64,000 nucleotides of DNA from positions 1-64,000 of IMG/VR virus record IMGVR_UViG_3300025853_000041; one strand, given 5' to 3'. The notes beneath the pieces were generated by a model that saw only the letters and a program-made list of their open reading frames with translations, searched no databases and had not been told where the DNA came from. Both the position numbers and the translations under genes were made by a program. Each line of letters begins with the position of its first letter. The stretch's first letter is position 1. The stretch is from a virus. Shown in pieces: positions 20,312-30,146 of the stretch.

Positions 20312-22608
20312 TGCAAAAACATATTGAACATAGACGAAGAGTAGAACTTCCTGTAATAGAACCTCACTACTTAGATTTTGGAACTTGGGAATATTGGTAT
20401 TCATGGAATAGATGCCCAATTGTTTCAAAAGAAGACACAAACATGGCAATTATTTGGAAAACAGACTTAGATAATGCTAGTAGAAGAAGTTTGTGGTTTC
20501 AAGAAGGAGAATTTGCTGAAGTCACTGGTGCCTCTTTGATAGGAAGCTTTGATACTTATATCTTAGATGGTACTACTTTCTCAGATTGGTTAACTACATA
20601 TTCTATTGGTACAGGTAAAGTATATCAACATGAAATATTTGACCAAATTAATCAAAAGAAACTTTTAACTGCTAATGGTCTAGCAATGTGTGAGATGTGG
20701 GAGAATGGTACTCCTACATATGACCCCAATGGAAATCCATCTACTCTACAAACTGATTGGAGTGGTCTAAGAGCTATGCAAGGAGATATTAATCCTGATT
20801 ACACTAGAACAGGAGATTATACACTAATTGTTATAGCAAATAATAATAATGCAAGCACAACAGGCATAATATATGGGCAAGGGGATGGAACTACAAGCAG
20901 ACTTGGTTTAGAGGTGTACATAGATAGAGCAAGTACTAAAAAACTTATAGATTTCAGTAACTTTGGGAGGGCAGCAACTGAAAGTCTTTATTTACCAGAG
21001 ATTATAGATGAAGATGATGTTAGACATATTATTGTTAAGGTCTCTGGCAATGCAGTGAATGTGTACTTAAATTCTGTTATAGTGGGTAGAACAAATATCG
21101 CTGGATACAGAGATTGGTTAGTTTCGCAAGGAGCAGGAGTAAGTTTATTTTCAGATAGAGGAGAAACAGTTAAACTTTATGGTAATCTTGCAAGCTTAAG
21201 ATTATTAGATACTGCAATACCTGACGAAGATATTCCCACTTTATATGAATTAGATAAAAGACTGTGGAGTCTAAATCCTACTCCTACACAATATTATAAC
21301 TTTTTTGTTGGAGGAGCTGGAGCTTCCTATATACCTACTGCAACTAGTCTGGCTTCTCTTATTGACATTGGGACTGCAGATATACATAGATATGAAGTTG
21401 ATGGGAGTAATAATGTACAATGTTATATTACAAGTACTTTTGACTTTAGTGTTACAGATGCTATGTCTGATAGTAGTATAACATATTTGATTGATGCAGA
21501 TGGACTTTCTCTTACTGGAGATATTGTTTCAGGAGCAGCAAATATAGAATATCTGTATGTACCGAATTTATATAACTATGCACAAATAGCTATTCAAAGT
21601 TCTAATAAACTAAAAAGATTAGTTTCAGGGGTAACAGTGGCTAATGACAGGAGATTAATATCTGTACTACCAGCTCTTCAATCTTTTGATTGCCCAAGTT
21701 TAACATCAATAACTACTGGGACTAATGGAACGATATTCGAGAATTTAACAGGACTATTAAGATTAAAAATAATTAACCTAACTAGTATTAGTTATGGGTG
21801 TGAAATCTCTTCAATGTATTTAAGTGCTAGGGGATATATATTTTCAAGTGTAAAGTCTGGAGCAAAAATATACTATAATTCAGTTTTAGGTGTTACAGAT
21901 AGAAATGCTTTTGTAAGAACTACTAGTGGTTGGGCAGTAGGAGATACTGTGGAATTCAATGGTCTAGTATATACCTGTGTAGCTGGAGCTCCAACTACTG
22001 ATGGAGAATTTCAAGGAGATGGATTACACCCTAATACTGTTCATACTAACCTTAAAAATGCAGTAAATACTGACACAAGACCTGGAGCTTCAGATATGAC
22101 TATGGTTAATGATAATGCTTTGGGAGCTGTGAGAGCAAATGTTACTGGAGTTGCAGGAAACGCTTTTACTGCTTCAGTAGGAGGAAGTAACACAGGGTCA
22201 GGTTCAGTCTCTTGGGCTACTTTTCAACATGGAGTTGATGTGCATGCATCTTTAGTTGTGGCAAGAGATTTACGTGGAGCTAATTTAATTGAGGTTGGAG
22301 CACCTATAACAGTTGACCCACCAACAGTTCCTGGATATAGTAATGTAACAGCTACATCCTTTGATATATCTTTTACTCCACCTACACCTAATGCTAATGG
22401 TACTGAGGCTTACGAGGTTTGGATTGACGATGGCACACCATATAGAAAACATTTTTATTATAGGGAGATAACAGCGACTGGCACGACGATTGACCTTACA
22501 GAAGTTGTTAACGATGGTGGGACAGTGATAGGTACTACCTTTAAAATAAGGACTATGGATGGAGATATGAATTTTAGTGATTTTACAACAGAAATAACAA
22601 TAACATAA
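20311..22608 (+). CDS. Receptor-binding fibre with LamG-like and FN3 domains
   Basis: A 765-aa protein. Residues about 150-305 read as a concanavalin/LamG-like fold (GDYTLIVIANNNN, RHIIVKVSGNAVNVYLNSV, NLASLRLLDTAIPDEDI). Residues about 365-530 look like a leucine-rich or beta-solenoid section (SLTGDIVSGAANIEYLYVP, LPALQSFDCPSLTSI). The last 95 residues form a fibronectin type III domain (TATSFDISFTPPTPNANG ... FKIRTMDGD). Such modular proteins decorate phage fibres and bind glycans. The start codon overlaps the previous stop. Confidence 0.72.
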   Translation: MQKHIEHRRRVELPVIEPHYLDFGTWEYWYSWNRCPIVSKEDTNMAIIWKTDLDNASRRSLWFQEGEFAEVTGASLIGSFDTYILDGTTFSDWLTTYSIGTGKVYQHEIFDQINQKKLLTANGLAMCEMWENGTPTYDPNGNPSTLQTDWSGLRAMQGDINPDYTRTGDYTLIVIANNNNASTTGIIYGQGDGTTSRLGLEVYIDRASTKKLIDFSNFGRAATESLYLPEIIDEDDVRHIIVKVSGNAVNVYLNSVIVGRTNIAGYRDWLVSQGAGVSLFSDRGETVKLYGNLASLRLLDTAIPDEDIPTLYELDKRLWSLNPTPTQYYNFFVGGAGASYIPTATSLASLIDIGTADIHRYEVDGSNNVQCYITSTFDFSVTDAMSDSSITYLIDADGLSLTGDIVSGAANIEYLYVPNLYNYAQIAIQSSNKLKRLVSGVTVANDRRLISVLPALQSFDCPSLTSITTGTNGTIFENLTGLLRLKIINLTSISYGCEISSMYLSARGYIFSSVKSGAKIYYNSVLGVTDRNAFVRTTSGWAVGDTVEFNGLVYTCVAGAPTTDGEFQGDGLHPNTVHTNLKNAVNTDTRPGASDMTMVNDNALGAVRANVTGVAGNAFTASVGGSNTGSGSVSWATFQHGVDVHASLVVARDLRGANLIEVGAPITVDPPTVPGYSNVTATSFDISFTPPTPNANGTEAYEVWIDDGTPYRKHFYYREITATGTTIDLTEVVNDGGTVIGTTFKIRTMDGDMNFSDFTTEITIT

Positions 22609-22886
22609 TGAGAATAGAATTAGTAGTGCTACCAATAGTACAAGGAATACATATAGTTGATGCTCCAGAAGGGGTAAAAGCAATGAATATAAATGTAGTA
22701 GGGCAAGACCTATCATTATTTTATATGCTAGAAAACACTTATAATATGGTACCTCAAACTTTTTTAGTTATAGTGAACACAGGAGAGGTTATTCTACCTC
22801 CTAATACAAGTGTAGGATATATAGGTAGTGTTGAAAAAGGTAACAATTTCTACCATGTATTTGAATACATTGAAACAGCCCCATAA
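22608..22886 (+). CDS. Small protein following the fibre gene, 92 aa
   Basis: Strand-rich (IELVVLPIVQGIHIVD, FLVIVNTGEVILPPNTSVGYIG). It overlaps the fibre stop by one base. It may be a fibre chaperone or a small adhesin, but no family is recognised. Confidence 0.5.
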   Translation: MRIELVVLPIVQGIHIVDAPEGVKAMNINVVGQDLSLFYMLENTYNMVPQTFLVIVNTGEVILPPNTSVGYIGSVEKGNNFYHVFEYIETAP

Positions 22887-22926
22887 AATTTATTCATAAA
22901 AAGCTTGTATATATTAATATTTTTAT

Positions 22927-22934
22927 TAATTTTG
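22927..22934 (+). promoter_or_regulatory. -7 element before the regulator-like gene
   Basis: TAATTTTGC matches TAnnTTTG. The ATG at 22958 is 23 nt downstream. It starts a new transcription unit after the fibre operon. Confidence 0.6.
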
Positions 22935-22957
22935 CTTCAGAATTAAATTAAAAGCAA

Positions 22958-23329
22958 ATGCAAGTAATATCAAACATACAAAAAGTCAGTAAGTACGACT
23001 ACTATGTTAAGCATTTAGAGATGATAAACATTCTTTTACCTGAGAAAGATTTCCCAGAGAAGATGTCTATTAAAGAGATTGAAGTTTTGGCTGCATTCTT
23101 ATCTCAAGATAAAAGTCTTATAGAAGAGGACATGTTTAATGGAGTCGTAAGGAAAAAGGTTATGGCAAAGCTGAATCTTAAACCTGGTGGTCTCGGAAAC
23201 CACCTAAAAAAATTAATAGAAAAGAGATATTTATCGAAGAATGATATCACAAAGAAAATAGTGATGAAATCATTTTTAATACCTATTGATAATCATCAAG
23301 GGTACAGAATTAAATTAGTAAAAATATGA
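22958..23329 (+). CDS. Winged-helix-like DNA-binding protein
   Basis: The 123-aa sequence is mostly helical with a likely winged-helix core at residues 45-105: SIKEIEVLAAFLSQDK, VRKKVMAKLNLKPGGLGNHLKKLIEKRYL (recognition helix region), then a basic wing. A helix-turn-helix regulator at the head of the packaging and structure operon would fit control of late genes. The exact family cannot be named. Confidence 0.55.
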   Translation: MQVISNIQKVSKYDYYVKHLEMINILLPEKDFPEKMSIKEIEVLAAFLSQDKSLIEEDMFNGVVRKKVMAKLNLKPGGLGNHLKKLIEKRYLSKNDITKKIVMKSFLIPIDNHQGYRIKLVKI

Positions 23330-23562
23330 GTAAACAAATATTAGTATATGATATTAACAGTGTACCAAGCAATGCAGGACTGGATATGGATAGGATTATG
23401 TATCTATATAATGAACACCAGCTTGTAATATATAGTAGTAGAGATGAGAATGGAGAGAAAACAGATAAGCCTCAAGTACTTAATGTTCCTGAAGGTACAG
23501 AAATGAAATTTATAGATTCTATAACAGATGCAGAAGGCACTCGCCTTTGCCAAAAACTTTAA
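23326..23562 (+). CDS. Hypothetical protein, 78 aa
   Basis: Starts in the last codons of the previous gene (ATGA overlap). Mixed alpha/beta, acidic, no recognised motif. It is conserved in spacing with the genes around it, which is the main support. Confidence 0.5.
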   Translation: MSKQILVYDINSVPSNAGLDMDRIMYLYNEHQLVIYSSRDENGEKTDKPQVLNVPEGTEMKFIDSITDAEGTRLCQKL

Positions 23563-23566
23563 AAAA

Positions 23567-23806
23567 ATGAATTATATATTAGCAGTAGAAGGAAGTCAAG
23601 CTTATAATATCGAAACAAAACAATCTGAATACACTATGAAAATAGTAGTATCAGAGGATGTTTATAATTGGTTATGTTCTCATGATATGGAATATACAGA
23701 TTCTAGGCAAAGAATTTTTATTTGTAATAATTTAAGGTATGTAGATATAGGTCCTGAAATGAAGGATACAGTTATGCCTTTAGAAGACAAAGGATATGAG
23801 TGTTGA
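23567..23806 (+). CDS. Hypothetical protein, 79 aa
   Basis: I use the ATG at 23567 (MNYILAVEGSQAYNIE), because it follows the previous stop by 4 nt and has an A-rich leader; a longer form from 23528 would overlap that gene by 35 nt. The product is acidic and beta-rich, without known motifs. Confidence 0.5.
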   Translation: MNYILAVEGSQAYNIETKQSEYTMKIVVSEDVYNWLCSHDMEYTDSRQRIFICNNLRYVDIGPEMKDTVMPLEDKGYEC

Positions 23807-24119
23807 TAGATTAAGAAACGAAGAACTTTTACATGAGTTTTATGCAAAGTATGGAGACAATTATCCAGACTTAAACTTAGAACAATTTAAAGAAATAGTT
23901 TTTACACCTTGGATTTTTTTAAGACAAGAAGTTGAGTCAGGAGAATTAGAAACAGTTAGACTAAAATATTTTGGTACTTTTCAAGTGTACCCTGGGAGGG
24001 CAAAAAGAATGCTGACCAACATTAAAGAAAGATTCAAGTACAACAAAATTGAACCCAAGCAATTTTTTAAATTAAAAGATATGCTTGAAAAATTTATTAA
24101 GAAAAATGGGATTACTTAA
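23796..24119 (+). CDS. IHF/HU-like DNA-binding protein
   Basis: A 107-aa protein. After a helical N-terminus comes the block VRLKYFGTFQVYPGRAKRML (about residues 58-77), which matches the HU/IHF beta-arm signature (G-F/T-F then a basic arm). A long basic C-terminal helix follows. crAss-like phages are known to encode IHF-like subunits in the structural region, and a second candidate is at 44950-45408. It may bend DNA during packaging or late transcription. Confidence 0.65.
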   Translation: MSVDRLRNEELLHEFYAKYGDNYPDLNLEQFKEIVFTPWIFLRQEVESGELETVRLKYFGTFQVYPGRAKRMLTNIKERFKYNKIEPKQFFKLKDMLEKFIKKNGIT

Positions 24120-24309
24120 AAATTTATATGATGGTTATGGAAACCTAATAAAAGGAGTAGAAACACCTTTTGAAAAGAAGAGAGTGAAGATATGCAAAGC
24201 ATGCCCTCACTTTATACAAAATACAAATTTTTGGTGTAGCTTATGCCCTTGTCACATGAAGGCAAAAGTCAAAGCAGAGAGTGCAAAATGCAAGATAAAT
24301 AAATGGTAA
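24106..24309 (+). CDS. Small zinc-ribbon-like protein, 67 aa
   Basis: The start is taken at the ATG at 24106 (MGLLKNLYDGYGNLIKGVET), which overlaps the end of the IHF-like gene by 14 nt; a start at 24085 is also open. The C-terminal half holds ICKACPHF, WCSLCPCH and KCKINKW: six Cys and two His, a good zinc-binding set. Function unknown. Confidence 0.6.
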   Translation: MGLLKNLYDGYGNLIKGVETPFEKKRVKICKACPHFIQNTNFWCSLCPCHMKAKVKAESAKCKINKW

Positions 24310-24331
24310 TATGTATATAAAAAAGTAAAAA

Positions 24332-24913
24332 ATGACAAAAGTAAAAAATTATACAGATGAAGAATTATTAGAAAGAGTAAGTTCATTAAAATCTTTTAAG
24401 GGCTTTCCTCCAAATTATTGGATACTTGGTGTACAATCTCAAGAGGATGTATATGACCAATTTGATGATAAGTTTTATCTTTTTAAAGGTAAGAAATTTA
24501 TAATGGTTGTTTCAGGAACAACTAATGCTGGAACTACTGGTTTAAAGAACTATGAAAAATATAGTAAAGATGGAGTATTAGTTGTTAAGACAGATGAGTG
24601 GTATCATGGATTATGGAAGTTTGGACACCACAGAGGTAAGATGCCTGCACTAAAACAAATTCGTCCTATCAAATATTTCAGAGATTGGAATAAGAATGCT
24701 AAAGTAGAGCAGATGGGAGAAATGAGAGAAGGTATTAGAGGTGTTAATTTCCACACAGTTACCTATACAAAGAACCTATCACTAATTAGAAAATTCATTG
24801 GTGGTTGGAGTGTTGGATGTCAGGTGATAAATAATGTAGGGAGATATTATGAGATTTTAGACTTAGTAAAGAACCAAAGTTATGTAAGTTATTGCTTAAT
24901 AAAAGAATTCTAA
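24332..24913 (+). CDS. Possible cell-wall enzyme (YkuD-like), 193 aa
   Basis: Residues about 60-80 read KFIMVVSGTTNAGTTGL and residues about 145-175 contain VNFHTVTYTKN followed by GGWSVGCQVINN. The order His, spacing of about 20, then S-x-G-C resembles the His and Cys catalytic pair of L,D-transpeptidases and phage proteins of this look. An endolysin or virion cell-wall enzyme is possible. The match is weak outside these motifs, so the call is tentative. Next gene starts at the following base. Confidence 0.45.
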   Translation: MTKVKNYTDEELLERVSSLKSFKGFPPNYWILGVQSQEDVYDQFDDKFYLFKGKKFIMVVSGTTNAGTTGLKNYEKYSKDGVLVVKTDEWYHGLWKFGHHRGKMPALKQIRPIKYFRDWNKNAKVEQMGEMREGIRGVNFHTVTYTKNLSLIRKFIGGWSVGCQVINNVGRYYEILDLVKNQSYVSYCLIKEF

Positions 24914-25489
24914 ATGGCGTTCCTATTCACAGTTACAGAGAAAACAGTGTACCCAAACACTGAAACACTATTAGTTAATCCTTTTAAGGAGATATGGGAA
25001 AGAGATAAGTCTAAGCAGAAGTATCATGCTTTAGAGGAGTTTGCATATATTGAATTTATGAGTTCGATGAAAAAAAGCAACCCTTATAGACAGTATCCTG
25101 AAAATCAAAAAGAAGAAAAAGTTGTTAAAGATGTGATTACAGACAGAGAGAATTGGAAACCTGATGAATTGATTAAACAGGCAATTCACAAACTTATAAA
25201 ATTTCAGTCTGAAGCATCTACAACCTATAACTATTATATGGCTGCAAAAAGGGCTGCTGAGAAGATGCAAGAATTTTTTAATGAAGTAGATATAACAGCA
25301 GTGAATCCAAAAACCTTCAATCCTGTTTATAAGCCTAGAGACATTACCAGTGCTCTAAATGATACTGAAAAAGTCTTAGGAAACTTGAAGACTTTAGAGA
25401 AAAAAGTGGAAGAGGAACTTTATGAAGAAACAAAAAACAGAAGTAATAAAGAAATTTCTTTCTTTGCTGACCCAGAAAGTTTAAGATAA
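24914..25489 (+). CDS. Terminase small subunit candidate
   Basis: This 191-aa helical, charged protein lies directly before the large terminase gene (1-nt gap), the classical place of the small subunit. It has a predicted coiled coil over residues about 85-125 and 145-170. No helix-turn-helix is obvious and no similarity is recognised, so the assignment rests on position, size and composition only. Confidence 0.45.
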   Translation: MAFLFTVTEKTVYPNTETLLVNPFKEIWERDKSKQKYHALEEFAYIEFMSSMKKSNPYRQYPENQKEEKVVKDVITDRENWKPDELIKQAIHKLIKFQSEASTTYNYYMAAKRAAEKMQEFFNEVDITAVNPKTFNPVYKPRDITSALNDTEKVLGNLKTLEKKVEEELYEETKNRSNKEISFFADPESLR

Positions 25490-25490
25490 T

Positions 25491-27656
25491 ATGGAGGACT
25501 ATAATGTAGCAGGCAAGGTTGATTCTATTAGGAATGCTGATGGAACATGGATTAATACTCAAGTCTTTAGAGAAGCTGGAGAACACTTCATGAAACATAA
25601 GTATTATGTCTCTGACCCTTGGGGTACACCTGATTGGCTATCTTATTGGAAAAGAGAAAGAACAAGGTCTATTGATGGATATGAAGTAGGTAATGCAAAA
25701 ATCACTGGAGAACATTATAATTATCTAAACTATTGTCCTATACAAAAAGTAGGAGAGATTAAAGGTAATGTTGCAAGTAAGGTAGAGGGTTTTCCTGACT
25801 TCTGGGATGGAGATTATAATTACTTTTGGGTAAGAAAGATAGCTAGATATGGTATAATCGATACTCTATTAAAAGGGGAAGAAAAAGAAGCAACATTAAA
25901 ACTACCAACTAAAGAAAAAGCTCTTAAAGCAAAAGAATTGTTTGAGAGCTTAAACCTGTATGTAACTATTGAGCCAGACTACTTATATGGAGGATGGAAT
26001 CTTATTGTAGGTAAGAGTAGGAGGAAAGGGTATTCCTTAAAAGCTGCTGCTATTGGTTCAAACAACTATTTTACAAAACCTAATAAGCTAACAATTTTTG
26101 GAGCTCACGATAAGAAATACCTCTATCCAAATGGTATTTTTGGTATGGCTTATAAGAACATAAACTTTATTAATGAAAACACAGGATGGGCAATGCCTTC
26201 TGATGTTATTGATAGGTTAGGTTCAGGACACATTAGAGCTTCATACATACAATATAAAAATGGAATTAAGTTAGAGAAAGGTTTTAAATCTGAGATTTTA
26301 GCTTTAACATTTAAAGATAATGCTGATGCTGCCAGGGGTAAAGATGCTGAAGAAGTTTTCTTTGAAGAATCTGGAGCCTTTGGTACACCTGGTCTATTAA
26401 AAGATTCATACAAGGCAACTGAAGATTGTGTAATGGCAGGGGCAATCAAAACAGGAATGATTACAATATTTGGTACTTCTGGAGATATGTCAGGTGGAAC
26501 AGCAGATTATGCTGATATGTTTGGAAGACCTCAAGCTTTTGATTTACTTCCATTTGTAAATGTTTGGGATGAAGATAGTTTAGATTTAACTGTTGGATTT
26601 TTCCACCCTATCAATTGGAATATGGAAGGCTTTTATGATGAAAATGGAAATTCAGATAAAGAAGGAGCTAAAAAATTAGAGTTATTAACAAGGCAGAAAC
26701 TAATTGACCATGGAGCCACCTCAACAGAGATTCAAAAGAGAATGCAAGAAAAACCTCTTGGACCAGGGGAAGCATTTGCTGCTGTATCTGTTAATAACTT
26801 TCCAATACTTGAATTAAAAAGGCAACTGCAGAAAGTTAAAGGTAAAGGGTGGCAACAAAGTAAAGGTACTCCTGTTAATATGTATTACAAAGATGGTAAA
26901 GTTGTGGCAGAACCAATCTTAGATGGTACAGCAAACCCAATCACAAGTTATTATAATGTTCCCACTGACAAAAGAGGATGTCCTGTTATTTATGAACAAC
27001 CTATTGCAGAACCACCACCAGGATTATATAAAATTGGTTATGACCCTGTTAGACAAGATTCAGGGACATCTTTAGCTTCTATTACAGTTTATAAGAGTAA
27101 GCATAGAGGCACTGAACACTATGACATTATAGTGGCAGAATATATAGGTAGATTAGAAACACCAACTGATATAGATAGAATTGCAGAGATGTTTGCTGAC
27201 CTATATGGAACAAAAATTATGTATGAAAATGAAGTTACTGGTGTAAAAACTTATTTTCAAAGAATAAAAAGACTATATTTGTTGGCAGCTCAACCTGATA
27301 GAGTTATTAGTAAGAATATTAAAAATTCCAAAGTAGCTAGGATTTTTGGGTGTCACATGAATAACCAACTTAAAGATGCTGGTGAAAGGTATGTTAAAGA
27401 ATGGTTATTAACTGTTTATGATTATGACGAAAATGGAAATGCCATTACAGTTATAGATAAAATATATTCTATTAGACTATTAGAAGAACTGATAGCTTAT
27501 AATAGAACTGGAAACTTTGATGCAGTGTCAAGTTTGTTTATGTGTATGTTTCAAGTACAAGAAGAGGTACTTGATAAATCATATGGAAGTGGTAAAGAAA
27601 ACAATACTGCAAAAAAACTTTTAGAAAACATACAAAATATGTATAAAAAGAACTAA
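25491..27656 (+). CDS. terL: Terminase large subunit
   Basis: A 721-aa packaging motor. The ATPase domain has a degenerate Walker A, GKSRRKGYS (174-182), a Walker B with catalytic Glu in AEEVFFEESG (286-295) and a coupling motif in ITIFGTSGDMSGG. The nuclease domain follows with KIGYDPVRQDSGTS (the first metal-binding Asp), an acidic second site around TKIMYENEV and a later Asp-rich end. The protein is of the crAss-like type: long, with an N-terminal extension. It packages DNA into the capsid built from the genes downstream. Confidence 0.9.
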   Translation: MEDYNVAGKVDSIRNADGTWINTQVFREAGEHFMKHKYYVSDPWGTPDWLSYWKRERTRSIDGYEVGNAKITGEHYNYLNYCPIQKVGEIKGNVASKVEGFPDFWDGDYNYFWVRKIARYGIIDTLLKGEEKEATLKLPTKEKALKAKELFESLNLYVTIEPDYLYGGWNLIVGKSRRKGYSLKAAAIGSNNYFTKPNKLTIFGAHDKKYLYPNGIFGMAYKNINFINENTGWAMPSDVIDRLGSGHIRASYIQYKNGIKLEKGFKSEILALTFKDNADAARGKDAEEVFFEESGAFGTPGLLKDSYKATEDCVMAGAIKTGMITIFGTSGDMSGGTADYADMFGRPQAFDLLPFVNVWDEDSLDLTVGFFHPINWNMEGFYDENGNSDKEGAKKLELLTRQKLIDHGATSTEIQKRMQEKPLGPGEAFAAVSVNNFPILELKRQLQKVKGKGWQQSKGTPVNMYYKDGKVVAEPILDGTANPITSYYNVPTDKRGCPVIYEQPIAEPPPGLYKIGYDPVRQDSGTSLASITVYKSKHRGTEHYDIIVAEYIGRLETPTDIDRIAEMFADLYGTKIMYENEVTGVKTYFQRIKRLYLLAAQPDRVISKNIKNSKVARIFGCHMNNQLKDAGERYVKEWLLTVYDYDENGNAITVIDKIYSIRLLEELIAYNRTGNFDAVSSLFMCMFQVQEEVLDKSYGSGKENNTAKKLLENIQNMYKKN

Positions 27657-27661
27657 CTTTG
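27654..27661 (+). promoter_or_regulatory. -7 element for the portal gene
   Basis: TAACTTTGC overlaps the terminase stop codon and matches TAnnTTTG. The portal ATG at 27675 is 13 nt downstream. It would give separate, stronger expression of capsid genes. Confidence 0.6.
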
Positions 27662-27674
27662 CAAAAATAATAAT

Positions 27675-30080
27675 ATGGATAAGATTAAAAAGAATGAAAG
27701 GCTAAGCACTCAACAAAAGAATGCCAATAAAAAACAGTGGTATAAAGAGAAGGCAGATGAACTAGATGCTGACCACAACAGTTTAAGAGAATCTTATGGA
27801 CAGGTATCTGACTATAAGAGAATGCAGGTGAACTATCACCTTTTCAATAATCGTTTAGACCTTAAAGATTTTGAATATGTGTGTAAGCCCTTTGGTGCTG
27901 AATCAGGTGAATTGCCTGCTACCATGGTTAACCGAGATATTTCCTCTGGTAAAATAAAAGCTTTACTTGGAATGGAGATGAAGAGACCTTTCTCTTGGAG
28001 AACTATTGCTACAAACCCTGAAGCCACTACAAGAAAAGAACAAGTTGAATTTGGTAAAATTAGAGACTTTGTTATTGCTGAGATGCTTGGACCAATCAAA
28101 CAAAAACTTGAGATGGAAGCAGCCCAGGCTAATAAAGGGAAAGAGCTTAGTGAAGAAGAAAAAATTCAAATACAACAACAAATAAAAGATGCCTTGGATG
28201 CACAGACACCTGAGGAAACTAAAAAATATATGGAGAGGGAACATCAAGACCCTGCTGAGGTGATGAGCCACCAGCTACTTGAGTACCTTATATATAAGAC
28301 TGATATACGAAGAAAATTTAATGAGGCATTTAAGCATCTTAGCTTATCAGCCAAAGAGATAATGTATGTTGGTATTTTAAATGATGAACCTCAAGTGTGG
28401 AACATCAACTCTTTAGATGTCAATGCTAAAAGAGCTACCATATCTCCTTTTATAGAAGATGGAGAATCTGTTTCTGTTGAATATAGAATGACCCCTTCTG
28501 AAATTATACAGTACTTTGGAGATGAACTCACAGATGCTGAGATGGATAGAATTTATGCTTCTTATATTAGTGACAACTCTGCAGAAGACTTATTTGATAT
28601 AGCAGACAGAAATGATGAAATGGATGGAGAGTATAAAGACTACTCTAATGTTAGGGTAGTACACACTTTATGGAAGTCTTTAAGAAAACTTGCTTTCCTT
28701 ACCTACAAAGATAAAAATGGTAAAGAGCAGATGATGATAGTAGATGAGAAATATAGATTGAATCCTGCTGCTGGAGATGTAAGTATTGAATATGATTGGT
28801 TACCTGAGGCTTATGAAACATGGAAAATAGTGGTTGAAGACCCTATCTATGTGAATATGAGACCAATACCAGGACAATTTAAAGATATAGACAATCTTCG
28901 TCAATGTAAATTTCCTTATATTGGAGTATATGTTGATGATATGAATTCAGTTCCTACTGCTCCTATGGACAGATTAAAAGTGTATCAGTACTACTATAAT
29001 ATAGTTATGTATCGATTAGAATTACTTTTAGCCTCTGATAAAGGGAAGAAAGTAATGATGAACATTAATGCTATCCCAGACAGTGCAGGAATTGATATAG
29101 ATAAATGGCAGTACTTTTTTGAAAGTTCTCCTTTTATGTGGTTTGACCCAAATGAAGAAGGCACAGGATATTCTGATGTTAATACGATGGCTAAAACTAT
29201 TGATTTATCTTTAGCCTCAGATATTGGAAAGTATATCGAATTTGCTGAATACCTGAAAAGACAAGCTGGAGCATCCTTAGGGATTACAGAAGCTGTTGAA
29301 GGTCAGGCTGGACCTGGTGATTCTGTGGGTAATAACAGACAAAACTTAATACAAACTTCAAACATACTTGAACCTTATTTTGATATTCATAACTCATTTA
29401 AAAAGAATGTTCTTACTGCTCTAATTGAGACAGCTAAAATTGCATACTCAGGTAAAAAGGCTGTAAAGCTTTCATACCCTTTAGATGATATGTCTATTAA
29501 AATGTTAGAACTGGATGTCAATCTACTTGATAATTCTACCATAGGTTTATTTGTAGCTAATTCAACAAAAGCAGAAGAGGCTATGCAAACAATCAGACAA
29601 CTTGCTCATGCAGCCATGCAGAATCAAAAAGCTGAACTCTCTGACATCTTATCTGTAATTAGACAAGAAGGTATCATTGAAGCTGAAGAGACTCTTAAAG
29701 TAGCTGAGAAGGACAGAAAAGCTGAAGATGCAGCCATTGAAGCTAATAGAGGTAAACAAGCTAAAGAACTTGAATTGATAAAACAAAAAGGTTTAGAAAA
29801 AGAACATGAGAATGAGAAAGAACTTATTGTTCTTAAGGAAAAAGAAAGACGTAAAACTGTTATTGCTCAATCAGCTCTTACAGGAATGTCTTTTAATCCT
29901 GATGCTGATGCTGATAATGATGGTGTAAATGACTATCTTGAAATAGCAAGAAATGGCGTAGATGCTGAGATTAAGCGTGGTAAGAATCAATTAGACAGAG
30001 AGAAACTAAATCAACTAAAAAAAGAGCATGAAGATAAGATGGCTTTAGAGAACAAAAAACTTAAAAAGACCTCTAAATAA
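27675..30080 (+). CDS. Portal protein
   Basis: This 801-aa protein follows the terminase and has the length and layout of crAss-like portals: a basic N-terminus, a core of clip, stem and wing regions (PATMVNRDISSGKIKALLGM and QYYYNIVMYRLELLLASDKG) and a long charged coiled coil at residues about 670-735. Near residue 743 is DADADNDGVNDYLE, an Asp-rich calcium-loop-like motif. It forms the dodecameric channel at the vertex. Upstream it has its own promoter. Confidence 0.85.
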   Translation: MDKIKKNERLSTQQKNANKKQWYKEKADELDADHNSLRESYGQVSDYKRMQVNYHLFNNRLDLKDFEYVCKPFGAESGELPATMVNRDISSGKIKALLGMEMKRPFSWRTIATNPEATTRKEQVEFGKIRDFVIAEMLGPIKQKLEMEAAQANKGKELSEEEKIQIQQQIKDALDAQTPEETKKYMEREHQDPAEVMSHQLLEYLIYKTDIRRKFNEAFKHLSLSAKEIMYVGILNDEPQVWNINSLDVNAKRATISPFIEDGESVSVEYRMTPSEIIQYFGDELTDAEMDRIYASYISDNSAEDLFDIADRNDEMDGEYKDYSNVRVVHTLWKSLRKLAFLTYKDKNGKEQMMIVDEKYRLNPAAGDVSIEYDWLPEAYETWKIVVEDPIYVNMRPIPGQFKDIDNLRQCKFPYIGVYVDDMNSVPTAPMDRLKVYQYYYNIVMYRLELLLASDKGKKVMMNINAIPDSAGIDIDKWQYFFESSPFMWFDPNEEGTGYSDVNTMAKTIDLSLASDIGKYIEFAEYLKRQAGASLGITEAVEGQAGPGDSVGNNRQNLIQTSNILEPYFDIHNSFKKNVLTALIETAKIAYSGKKAVKLSYPLDDMSIKMLELDVNLLDNSTIGLFVANSTKAEEAMQTIRQLAHAAMQNQKAELSDILSVIRQEGIIEAEETLKVAEKDRKAEDAAIEANRGKQAKELELIKQKGLEKEHENEKELIVLKEKERRKTVIAQSALTGMSFNPDADADNDGVNDYLEIARNGVDAEIKRGKNQLDREKLNQLKKEHEDKMALENKKLKKTSK

Positions 30081-30146
30081 AAAATAGCTATTACACACTA
30101 ATTGAAAATTTTTCACTTTTATGTGAATTATTATTAATATTTATTT

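Noticed and set aside
23528-23566. Earlier ATG for the 79-aa protein
   Set aside because: It would overlap the previous gene by 35 nt; the ATG at 23567 directly follows its stop.
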